64,000 bases of DNA from Chionis minor (taxonomy: Eukaryota > Chordata > Aves > Charadriiformes > Chionididae): contig VZSF01000901.1 in assembly GCA_013398295.1 (NCBI GenBank), forward strand, positions 155,396 through 219,395, in the 5' to 3' direction. The notes below the pieces were generated by a model. The model had not been told where the DNA came from, did no database searches, and saw only the letters and a list, made by a program, of their open reading frames with translations. A program made the position numbers and the translations under genes. The first letter of the stretch is position 1; every line of letters starts with the position of its first letter. Of this stretch, positions 38,901 through 50,146 are shown one piece after another.

Positions 38901-40323
38901 GTCCAACACAGATGGGGCAAGATAACCACAACCGAATGAAAGGACTGCCAAATGTAAGCCAGTTGGCTGAGTATAGATCGTGTCATCCTGCTCAGCTTGC
39001 TGCTGCCCAATCAATAATCTGTTGCTGCTTGCTCTCCGCATGCCAATCAATCCCAGCTAGGGCTGCTTCTAATTTTCCAATCTAGGAATAGCTTCAGAAC
39101 ATCCCCAATTGTTATTTCAAACAACCCAAGAGATAAATGTTTCATCCACACATCAGCGTGCAGATTCTTCCCAAAATGAGACTAGTCAAGAGTAAATAAT
39201 TACTCCTGTAACAGTTTGATCTGATAAACCACAAAACTTAAGTCTGCAAAAGCGATCTTCGTACTATTAGCAGTGAGGAGAGACTCCAGCTTCTAAAATT
39301 GCTCGATTAACTGATACAGGACCCCAAAACCGTGATAATTCTGTAGACAATGTTTCGCAATAGATACAGCCATTTTTATAGGGCTTAGTATTAGTTATAA
39401 ATTTCTTCTCCCCTGAAATCTGGTATAACTGGTTTTATGCTGCAAAGATGCCTTGCTTTACAAAAAGACAGAGATGAAATCAGAGCCAATTAAATTTAAG
39501 CATCTCTTCAACAATTCTTTTGTTATGCAGTATGTATTGAAAGAATACATGAGAGGAATTAGAAATGATCTTCATAACTTGTCCGTGGCTTCTCTTCTTG
39601 TGAGTAATGAGAACAGCCCAAGATCGCACAGATAAAAATCTTAATGTCATAAGACATTCGTATAACCATTTGTATGTAGATAACAAGATGAGCGCATATA
39701 TGCATACATGACACAAAGAACAGAGAGTGCAATAAGCAGAAGGCATGTATTTGTGAAGCAGCTGATACTTGGGTCTTCTCCAGCATGAGAATCTACTGTT
39801 CAAACCAAAGATAGACTCGAGTCTTCCTGTTTTTTTAAAAAAATAATCTTTTATATCATTGAATCCCACAGCATCTTGATAGGCCTCGGCCCATTAATAG
39901 AAAAAGAATTACTCTTTATGACTCCCAGATCTAAAGCATCGATTTGATTTCCCATCCTATTACACACCAAGTTGTTGCAGCTCTGGATCTCCTTTGAATC
40001 TGATGAATCTGAAACAAAAACACCCAACATCCACACTCGTAACGCTTGCTCTCCATCCGCACGCGGCAGAACCCGCAGAGCGTTCCCATTTTGCCTCCTC
40101 ACAAGATGGCATGCTTGTCTCACTCCAACCCCGCAAAGAAGTCTGCATTACGCTCACGGCACCAGGGATAATTAAAGGTTGGGCACAGAGGTGGTAGCGC
40201 TGTTAAGGAGCAGAGCAACCACGGATGGCACCGGCGGTGCTGCGGCACCTGCAACCCCACGTCCCGCAGACCGCCTGGTTCTCATTTTCCTGGCTCAAAC
40301 GTGGGAAGCAGCGGGGGCTTGGA

Positions 40324-40440
40324 AACTGGGGGCAAATCCCAGAAGACCAAAAAAAAAGTGGCTTCTTTAGCCCAAACTGAACTGGGGGCAAATCCCAGAA
40401 GGAAAAATAGAAAAGTGGCTTCTTTAGCCCAAACTGAACT
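40324..40440. repeat. Two-copy tandem duplication, unit about 56 bp
   Basis: AACTGGGGGCAAATCCCAGA starts at 40324 and again at 40380, each followed by an A-rich spacer and then AGTGGCTTCTTTAGCCCAAA. The copies differ mainly in the A-rich spacer, so the duplication is recent. Confidence 0.9.
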
Positions 40441-42269
40441 TAAGTCTCCCTAGAACGCTACTGGCATTTGCGCTAAAGGGTAGTTGTGTAATTCCACAGT
40501 ACGCTGTAATCTGGGCAACATAACACACACTTGATTAGTCTCTAAAATTACTGAAAATTACCATCTCCCTTGCGTCTTTCTAACAGCTTGACATATCGAT
40601 GCCTAATGTCTCATTATGTTTCGATTTGAATCATGACTGTAAATTACTGGAAATACAGAAGAAGAATGAGACACAAGACTGGGGGGGGAGGGAGGGAAGA
40701 GGATGCATTATAGAGAGACTGGACTTCAGAAACTTCCTGAAAATATTAAAATCAGCAACAAAAGCATCATATAAAACTCTGAGCAACAGTAAGTCTTCCA
40801 GCAGGTACTGGTATAAAGATTACGTGTGCTGCAGACCCAGTGGTTCACTCATCACAGGTCGAGAGAGTTAAGACTTGTTTGGATTTAAAAAAACATCCTT
40901 TTTTTTTATTATTATTTTATTTAAAGAGAGGTGTGGGGAATAGGAACAATCGGAACACTGTTGTACCTGTTGATTTTGCTCACATGCACTATAAAAAGGT
41001 TGAGAAAACAGAAGAGATACCACCTTTTGATTTGGCTATAGCAAGAGTGCGCAAAGTCTAGGACTTCTGTTCACGTGGCAAGTACACCCGTTTAATTGTA
41101 TATGCAGGGCCTTTGAATTAACCTGTGTCCTTTACACCAGTAACCAGCGTCTCATCACTTTCTGCAAGTCCCTACCTTCTGCCCTGAATTCACAGCACCA
41201 CGAGTCAATTTGGTCCTTGAACCAGGCAAAAAGGAAATATGTCTTAGGCTGTGCTGGTGCTGGCATGTGAACAGTGTAACCGAGATTCAAGAAGTGAGGA
41301 GATGTCAATGGTTTATGCGTCAAGATGAGCAAAAGGAAGACCATTGTGCAAGCTCACACCGCCACAGCGATGCTGCGCAAGCTGGAAAGAGTGAACCCAC
41401 AAGAAAGCACTAGGCAGGGATTTCTTTTCACCGTCAGCTGAACTGCTTCCTGTAATTATAAATATACAAGGGTTAAAGTGAGAAAATGATTAAAATGCCC
41501 TGACAGAAAATGAATTCCCAAAGAATAGTCAAAAGATTAATCAACAACAGTCTATCAGCATAAGATACTGTGGCAACGCGGCACTCGTGAAGCAGACAGC
41601 CTGGCATTCACTCGCTCTGCTACATGAGAAAAATCCAACATCAGATCGTGGCTACATCTAAACTGCGGGCTACACTTCTGCAGCTCCCAGCTCCAAATGC
41701 ACACGCTGGCAACATCCTGACTACGCGTCAGAAAATCTGGTTTGGCACTGCTCTCCTACGCACTTTGGACTCCATCAGAAGAAATCCAAGCGAACAGACG
41801 AAGCGCAACGTGTGGCATCCAGCAGATCAGGATTGCGGTGCCCGACCTGCAAGAGAGATACAGCAACTGCTCGTTGCTGGCTTACGTGTCCTACAAGCAC
41901 TCCACATTCCAGCAATATTAAAGAGACGCTTTTCTGCTCTGGTTTATAAAGCCATTTTTTCATTATTATCTCAACTTCCCCCCCGCCCCGTTAAATAAAA
42001 CACCAGATCATTGGAAGAGAGGAGGGGAAGTCCTATGGTTAGACAAGTAGCCAAGGACTGAGAAATGTCTCTTAATTTCCCTTGTGTCCCCAGAAAAGCA
42101 GCATCATATGCTAACTGCTCCCACTCTAAACCAGCCATATCATGGCTACATTTATCCTGTTTTCATAACACTCGTCAAGAAGTGAGCCTGGTCTTGAGGC
42201 CAACCGACAGGGCGGCATGTGAAACTCTACTACTTTATTCTCAAGTCACTTCTTCCCATTTGAACTAGT

Positions 42270-43045
42270 CCATCAGGGTCTAGACTCTCATTTCAGGAGC
42301 TGCATTACGGATGATCTAACAAGACAAATACTCAAGGGGGTTTATACAGAAAGTACTAAGGAAACTGGATGATGATAAAGTTTTGTGGCATCTTCAATCT
42401 GGAGAAGTACTGAGATACCACGCAGAAAACTGTTGAAAGTTGCATTATGAGTTGGAATGAAAGTTACTAAGAAAGACAGCATGGTCTTAAAATAACAATC
42501 CCTGGCACCTTATTACCTCTAAATCATATAAGGGGAAAAAAAAAAAAAAGATAGTTGACCACAATTATAAAGCAATCTAAATCACACTTCAAAGGGCCTT
42601 ATGATGTCCCAGACAAGAATTTTAGCAAAAACAGGTAAGTAATAATGTCTCTGTATATGTCACAGGTGACAAACAAAACTGTTTTGTAATGTTCAAGGCA
42701 GATTATGTCTAACTGAAATTAATGAAGATATGGAAGATGGGACTCAACTCTGTAAGAGCAAGTAAAGTGCAGCTCATTTAGACTAGCAACACAATTGCTA
42801 GCAGCAGGTAAACATTAGGGAGGGAAAAGCTTAGGATCATGCTGGCATAAGAACAAATAGACTAGCTATGATTAACTTTGGGCTGAAAATGAGAAGGAAG
42901 GGTTTTCACTGACAAAGCAGTGAGGCTATGAAACATCCTTCAACCAGACGCAGTCGAGGCAAAAAAAAAACCCTACCTAATTTTAGGATGAAGGTGGGTC
43001 ACTTCATAAAAGGGATTACATACGGTGGCTGATGTTCAAAGAGCT
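42270..43045 (+). mobile_element. Ancient CR1-like LINE fragment
   Basis: From about 42,780 the words TTAGGATCATGCTGGCATAA, AGTGAGGCTATGAAACATCC and TTCATAAAAGGGATTACATA occur in the order found in old amniote CR1-type 3' regions (element-end protein decayed to 'ggaaattagaaagaaggtt... cagtgaggttctg...'). No open frame remains. The 5' limit is uncertain. Confidence 0.5.
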
Positions 43046-44399
43046 ACCCGCTGCTCCCAATTCCCACAGAATGTCAGGACAATGTACACAAATCCACTTT
43101 TTCAGGGCATGCTCAACCTTATCACTATTCCTTAAAATGTACATGTCGAGGGCTCTGTTTCCACAAATGCACATGGGGAAAAGGCTCTTATTTGCCTCTA
43201 TACTTTTTAAAAAATATATTTGTTTTCATAGTGACTTTCTGCATTTCCCTTAAAGCCAATAGTCTGAAATAGACAGGATCTTCTGCTACACAAGACATGT
43301 AAACTTTCTTACATGGGTAGAAGGAATTAACTGTACCATTACCAGTATCAAAGCTTTTGTTAAAAAGAAGCCACTTCCATCCTTCTGATCTGTCTTACTA
43401 GTTGTTTATAAGTGTGGCTGTGCCATACCCCTAACAGGCACTGTACAGTCCTTTCCGTATTTTTAAAGGCAGTTCAGTCATTAGAAAGGCAATGAGAAGA
43501 CAATTCTTGAGCTTCTACATAGGTTCACAAAAGACATACCCAGGCTTGGCCACACTATTTGCCAGGACAATCTAACCAGAGCTAGATTTAATGATTTAAA
43601 AAAAAAAAAAGTGAAGTTATTTTCAGTAAATTGTACACAAAGTCTGAGTGGGACAGAAGTCTACAGACAGGATGCATCTACAGAGTTCAGGCAGTTTGAC
43701 ATTACACCTTGCTGGTCATCAAAAAACGATTGTGGGTTGTTGGTTTTTTTTTAAAAAGACAAAACACTTGTTAAAATTCTGAATGCTAAAATTTTCAACT
43801 GAATTTCATCTATTTGCATGAAACCAAATAGATAAAAGGTTGCTCTCTCTGCTGAAGAAAACAGAAACTCTTGCTCCGATTCAATGAGGACAGAATGCTG
43901 CCCGTCTCCCTGCTTGTTCTTGGAGCCACCCCATCTCCCTAGCTTGTTGCAACACCCCTGTTTTCACATAATTCACAGTGCAAAAACAAAGATGGCAAGG
44001 AATGGCTAAGCAGAGAAGCCTTATGTGGTCAAACTGACCAACGAAAACCTTCCAATTCCTAAAAAGCTTTTTATGGGGTTCATTTGGGCCTGACCAACTT
44101 TCACACATTATTTTGGTTTAGCTGTGTAAACACCAGGCCATTTGCCCTAAATTTCTTCTTTTTCCACAATAGCACGATATACCACTCTTGGTGGTTTTGT
44201 TTTTTTTTTCTTTTTTTCTTTCTGCTACACTGAAATGCATTTAAACATGTATTTATTTACGGTACATACTTTTTTCTATAACCAGGGCTCTTCGATAATC
44301 CATGATTTCGCAGGCCTTTCCCAGCATCTCATTTCTGCCTGACATATCACATGTTGTTTTTTTTTTTTTTTCCCCTGGTAATATACTGGAGTTTTTGCT

Positions 44400-45120
44400 T
44401 TTGCTTCTGAAAAACGTGGGGATTCAAGGTTTCACCCACGAAGCGGGCACAGCGCGGAGGAGGGGGTAGAGCCTGATGGAGATGAAAGCAAAGCTCGGTG
44501 ACATTTCTCAGCAGGAGCAGAGCTGTCACCCAGTCAAGCAGTGGGTGCCACGGGCAGAGCCGGCAGCCGAGATGCGAGGGTGCAATTTCACGATGGGATT
44601 AAGCCAGGTTGGTCCTGGAGAAGCCCTGCCCTTCCCTTCCTTCACCCGCCGCCTGCGTGCCCTCACCCTGCCCGCGCTCCCCGCTCTGGCCAACAACGCC
44701 CTGCTCCTGCCCCGGGGCTGGCAGGAGGACAGTCGGACTGTCCCTTTCGGTGGTGGCTCAGGCTGGGATTAAAAAAACTCCTTTCTCCTCTGGAGGGCAC
44801 GTCCCAAGCACATTTCCAGCCCAGCTCCCGTCTCCCTTTGCAAATCCACATCCAACCAAGGCTAGAAGTGTACTGGCGCTAGTCCCACGCAAACCAGGAA
44901 AGGGTCCCACACCTGAGGGACCTCAAGCAGAGTCCAAAGCCAGCCGTTACCTGAAGCGCTACCAGGCAGTTCGCCATGCAGAAGGTCCTCGGCCAGAGGC
45001 CATACGTCTCGCCCGCCCGACGGCGAGAAGGCTGCCTGCCGTCCAAGCGCTGCCGCCCACCCGTGCAACCAGGCTCCTGCACGTCTGCAGTCCTCCGTGC
45101 CAACGGACGGGGAAAGCAGA
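44400..45120. other. GC-rich pocket in the probable first intron
   Basis: About 700 bp is GC-rich with overlapping open frames on both strands (for example to 190 codons at 44609-45181, plus strand). The predicted peptides are Pro/Arg-rich and low in information, and no domain is recognised. It may be a regulatory element or a chance isochore fluctuation. Confidence 0.4.
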
Positions 45121-45186
45121 ACTGTCAGAAACGGTGTGGGTGAACGAAAATAAGCCATACCATAAAGGAGGGAGTGGTTAAAAAGA

Positions 45187-45249
45187 ATTATTTTTTTTTC
45201 TTAAAAAAAAAAAAAGGGGGGGGGGCCAAGTGAGGGGGAAAAAAAAACA
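45187..45249. repeat. Stacked T, A and G homopolymer tracts
   Basis: T-rich, then about 13 A, about 10 G, then GGGGG and A9 runs follow each other within 65 bp. No gene signal is present. Confidence 0.85.
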
Positions 45250-48200
45250 GATTTCAGGAGAAAACAATCTCTATCTGCCAGGAAAACTAAGTGCTGCCTT
45301 CAGAAAAGGAAAATCATTATTGCAAGCAAACTGATTCATTAAATAACATGCAGGGGAGGATTATAATGCCTTCCTTGTCATTAAAATGCTTTGAAACTAT
45401 ACTTCTGTAAGATATGCTAATGATATTCAGCTTTCTTATTACACAGCAGAAGCTATGCTCTGCGTGGAATCTGGTGCACTGTGTTACACAGGAGTTCAGG
45501 CTACAAAAGCAGTTGTTAGTTCACATTGGCTATAAACATGTTTAAAATGCACACAAAAACTGACCATACCATATAGAAACTAGACTTAAAGGGGATGAAC
45601 TGGTTCACACCAAGCAATACGTTCCCTTTCCACCCAGGAACCTCCTTCTCCGAGTGAGAATCCTATCTTTGGCATTTTTTTCTCTAAAATTAAAAGCCCG
45701 CTCGCATGTTGAAAGTCTATTAAATTCTTCCCCCCCTCCCCGCCATGTCCACATCTGAATGCTACTAATAAAGAACAACACTATTAGAAATCAACTATCA
45801 GTTCAGGTTTACCTTTTTACCCAGTAGTTCAAGGTGGTTTACTTCAGTGAAATTAAGTTCTGGCGTATTTTGACCAACTTATGTAAGTCCTTACTAAAAA
45901 GAGCAAAATGCAGGCTCTAAACCCCAGTGGAATTGGCACAATTAAATTTCCATGTGATTTATCAGCTTCACTGTCACAGTAACTAACTCGGTACAATTTT
46001 TTGCTTGGTTCTCCCTGTAAGCTGTCAGGAGAAGTCACTCTATCTAATAGAAATGTAACACTATTTTTATTGCTTATCTCTTTCGCCCTGGGTTACATCA
46101 GTAAGTCATCTCCCTCTGTCAACTTGACATTTGGTGTTGACCTTAAAAGGACACAGCTGTGACAAGTTCGGAGGTTTTTTTTCTTTTAATAGTTCTCAGC
46201 TGAACACTTGTTGGTAGTCTGGGGTCTTCATCTGGCACTGGTTTACCCTGTGGGTAGACTAAGCACAAAGCTTTGGTCATTCCATCCCATAGTATCTTCC
46301 AGCCTTTATTGCAAGAGGCACTGGAGAATTCAAAGGGAGATTTTATTCTGGCAAAACCATGATTAATTACAAGAGGTCTTCTAGATTCGGTCTTATTTTC
46401 TTAATACTCTGTAATTAATGAATACGAACACACATCCTTATTTCCACAGCCTTTGCTCAAGATATTAAGAGCTCCAATCCCTGGACTCAATCCCCCCTGG
46501 CATTTTCACTCGTGTTACGTAAATAATTGTGCCTGACTCTTTCCAGGTCCCAGAATTTGAAGATCGGGATCAAAAATCTGCTCAGGATTTCAGAAAGAGG
46601 GAGGAAGAATACACTATCAACTATGTACTATCAAATTCTCTTAATACAATACCCCAACTAGGAGATATTCAGGAAACACAAAAACATTTAGGTAATCTGA
46701 AAAAAAGCATTTAGTATTTCTGCCGCACACCATCCAATAAATGAAACACATTACTGATTTAATGAAATAGTAAGATTTTGTGCCAAATCCCTCAAAAAGT
46801 AAAGAGGAACAGACACACAGCGGATTTCAGATTCGCTGCACTATTTGCACTGATGGTTATTTACATGGATACAGACTTCAATCACAGCAATTTATACATC
46901 ACCAATTTTAATCATGATTTAAATTGGCAGGCCAAAAACGTCAACATACACATACAATGAGGTTAAAAGAAATTACTTATGTTTTCACTGTATTTCTGAA
47001 AAGTGACAACTCAGGAAATGATTAGTAAAAGATGTCAGCTGTAACTCAACGTAGCTGTTTCATCAAAGGAAGGAGCCTTCCTTTGGATACTGACTTGTAT
47101 ACATTGTATCTATATGAACTTAATTAGGAAGTTCCACAGCTCAACATCATCTTTTGTGTTTACACATGTTTTTATGTTGATACACATTACAAATTTCATT
47201 CCATGCTTTCTATTTACCAGATCATAAGGTTTTTCATGGTTTATGAAAGCTGGAATTAAATTAAAAATCATTAAAAACCTCTTTAAAGGATTGCTCGTCA
47301 GTTCAATGATGCCCGAGGTATGCCAGAGAGGAAAAAAAAGGAAAAAAAAGACGTTTACAAAACCTGCTTTGCATTTAAAACTAATTTAAACAAAGAATTA
47401 CACATGTGATTTGTTCACTGCACAATTGTTCATCCAATTGTTTTGGTTTATCACGTTCGAGAAGTAACAAATTTCATCATCCCATGTTCTATTTTCATCC
47501 ATAGAATGAAAAATAACAACCTTTCTGTTGGTTTTTGGTTTAGGTTTTTTTGGTTAGGTTTGTGGGGGTTTTTTTCCAGTTTCTGGTAATCTTAGTTTTG
47601 AAAAGGAGAGTCACTGAGCAGGATGTAAAATGGAGAAAATAGTGTCACTGCACCAGCAGAGGAAGCCTCTGGCAAAAGCCAGTTTAATCACTTCCACAAA
47701 CTGGTTCCAGGTGTTTAGCTAGCCATTTCCACCAGGACTGTGGTGTGACTTTACTTAAAACTTTGGCAGCAAATAGGTAAATAAACACAATCAAACAGCA
47801 CATCAACCTGTGTAGACTTAGACCTTAACACTGATCAAAATCCAAAAGTCTTATTTGTAAAAGGTAAATATTGAAGTCTTTTTCAAAATGTAGGGGTTTC
47901 TGTTTTAAAATAAAATGCTTTTTTTTTCTTAGGAATTAATTATTACGTACCCTTGTTATTAATTCATAGATTAGTTACGAGTCCAGTGATGGTTTTAATA
48001 TACACTGCAATAGTTTCATATAATGTCTTTCAGGATAGAAAACATGCTTTAATATGCTATACATTAAAAATCAAACCACATACATGATGCTACCAGTTTC
48101 GCTATGCTCCTGCAAGTATCTGCAACATCAGACTATTATGCATGATGATCACAGAAGAGAAAAACCTAACTGGCAGAAGTCTCAATGGGCTTAGACCAGA

Positions 48201-49521
48201 ACAAAAAAAAAGTATACTTAATTTATGAGCTGAAAGTCTGTCTGCAGTTTGGCACATACAGCACATCACACATGTAATTTTATAAAAATAAAGTAACTTT
48301 GCAAATCACTTAAAATATTTCCTTTCTCGTTGGTTTTAATCCTGTTTGAAAGGAGCGAAAAAAACTACAGGATGAAATGAAAGCAAAATGTAATGATCTC
48401 GGACCATAATTCTCCTGAACGAACGTTCCTAAATTTCTGGGTCATGGACCACTGTCATACTTCAAATGTAACAGGGAACCACTATGCAGCCTTCACACCA
48501 AACTTTTAATTAAAACCCCTAAATGGATGATATGATACTGCAGATCAGTATCATACCATGATTATATGTGTCTGCAGACCACAATTTGGAAACAAATATA
48601 TTAAAGGATTAATTTTCCAAAGGGAATGCTAGTCTCTGGGCTTCCTGGAATACTCATTCCATATATTGAGATACTACACAGGATCTCAGCATGCAAATAC
48701 CTGAAGACCTCCAGTCTATGCATTTTTAATAATACAAGTGAAAAATACCAGTTTGAGACAGAATTTTTTTCATGGAGTATCATGAGAGTTCCAAGATGAT
48801 TGGATGAAAAAAGTATTAGTTTATCCCGATATGTCCCTCTCCGTCTAGCTTGTTGGGTTTGGGTTTTTTCCCAAGCAAACCGACCAGGCTCACATCCTCT
48901 TCAGAATGAAGTACCCATAAAGTGAGGTCAACAAAGCGATTTCCAAAAGTGTCCTAGAAAGGACCAGCCTACGAACAGGAAAAGCTCTACTTGGCTTCAG
49001 GTCAGGCTTATCACTGCAGAACGCGCAACAGAATTTTGGGGTTTATACATACACATGTATGTAGATTATTTTTTAATATCTATATTTACAATACAAACCA
49101 AAAACTACCTTTTATGTATATTTGCCTATAGATACATGAAGGCGTTCAGAAGGAAAGGCAAAGAGGAAGAAAAAAAAATAAAGATTGTGTTCATTCTAAG
49201 GGCTTTATCTGAGTTTATTTAGGGAAGCAGAGAGCCAGGATTGTGCCGGTGCCGGAGCGGGAGAGCCGGGACTGCTGTTTTCTGCCCAGCGCTTGAGTGA
49301 CAGCACGGGGGGAAGAGTCGTTAATCACCGCGTCCTGGGAACCGGGCAGAGAGAGAGGGAGCAACTGCTTTCCGCAACACTTCCTGCGATAAGGCTGCCA
49401 GCGCTGGCACACGGACGCGGACACACAGACCCGCACACACGGACACACAGACACACACACCCGGATGCCCGGCGGTTACGCGGCGTAGAGCGTCCAGCCA
49501 CTGCAAACGTGACACCACACG

Positions 49522-49532
<11 letters not shown>

Positions 49533-49560
<28 letters not shown>
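49533..49560. repeat. (CA)n microsatellite in the CpG-rich region
   Basis: Fourteen uninterrupted CA units are preceded by a CGCGCG run (49526-49533) and followed by CTCTCTCTC. The alternating purine-pyrimidine stretch could adopt Z-DNA near the probable promoter. Confidence 0.95.
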
Positions 49561-50127
49561 GCTCTCTCTCTCCTCTCAGCTCTCGCCAAAGGTGCTGTCG
49601 GGGAGTGCGGAGATACAGGCGGGAAGGGGAGCCCCCCCCCCCCCGCTTCCCTCTCTCCTTCCCTCCCTCCCTCCGCATCCCGGCGGCGGGCAGAGCCCGC
49701 CCGGGGCCGCCCCGCAGCCGGCGCTTATCGCGGCTGCTCAGTCGCGACACGGACCCAGAACTTCAGCGCTGAACAAAGGAAGCCGAACCGACACAGTAGC
49801 ACAGCTGGGTTTGTGTCCCTTCTTGCCTGCCTTTTTTTTTTTTTTCTTTTTCTTTTTTCTCTTCCCCCTCCTCCAGGGCGATCCCAGCAAAACTTACTTC
49901 GCTCAAAGCCGACGTGGTATAAAGCCCTGTTACGTCTTTAAAGACTCGCAGAGACGCGCAGAAGAAGGCAGGGGGGACAGAAGCCCTGGCACTCCCGCCA
50001 GCACGTCCCATATCATCCGATAACTTCCCCTTACATGCAGAGGACAATACCAGTTTGCTGATCACAGCTTTTCCACTGTACCGGAGCCAAGTGCAGGCAA
50101 TTACTTACACTTATGTAGACTTTTATA

Positions 50128-50146
50128 AGAGATAACAGTTATCTCT
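50128..50146. promoter_or_regulatory. Palindromic double GATA site
   Basis: A perfect 9-bp inverted repeat, AGAGATAAC, a one-base spacer (A), then GTTATCTCT. Each arm carries a GATA-factor core (AGATAA) in opposite orientation. It lies in the CpG-rich region, 20 bp to the right of the candidate donor at 50107-50108. TRPS1 itself binds GATA motifs, so autoregulation or GATA-factor control is possible. Binding is inferred. Confidence 0.5.

Larger units (their letters stand above)
30000..49896 (-). other. TRPS1: Probable first intron of TRPS1
   Basis: About 20 kb lies between the 5' exon and the CpG-rich promoter-like region. It is taken as intron because the 5' exon has a strong upstream acceptor and the CpG-rich region contains good minus-strand donors; the right limit assumes the donor at 49896-49897. 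Contents: a CR1 LINE copy (30613-30984), an AT palindrome (31412-31457), MIR/CORE-SINE (32001-32136), a GGGAA microsatellite (33253-33299), ancient CR1/L3-like fragments (35062-35285 and 42270-43045), a 56-bp tandem duplication (40324-40440), pyrimidine and purine tracts (32537-32590 and 45187-45249) and a GC-rich pocket at 44400-45120. No coding exon was recognised. Confidence 0.6.

Noticed and set aside
41624..41998. 124-codon plus-strand open frame
   Set aside because: No family resemblance, and it is isolated in intron; treated as chance.
44609..45181. 190-codon plus-strand open frame
   Set aside because: Low-complexity Pro/Arg/Ala sequence in a GC-rich pocket with competing frames on both strands.
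49915..49925. Plus-strand TATA-like GGTATAAAGC
   Set aside because: It is on the opposite strand to TRPS1 and inside a CpG-rich, probably TATA-less promoter; no plus-strand gene follows.
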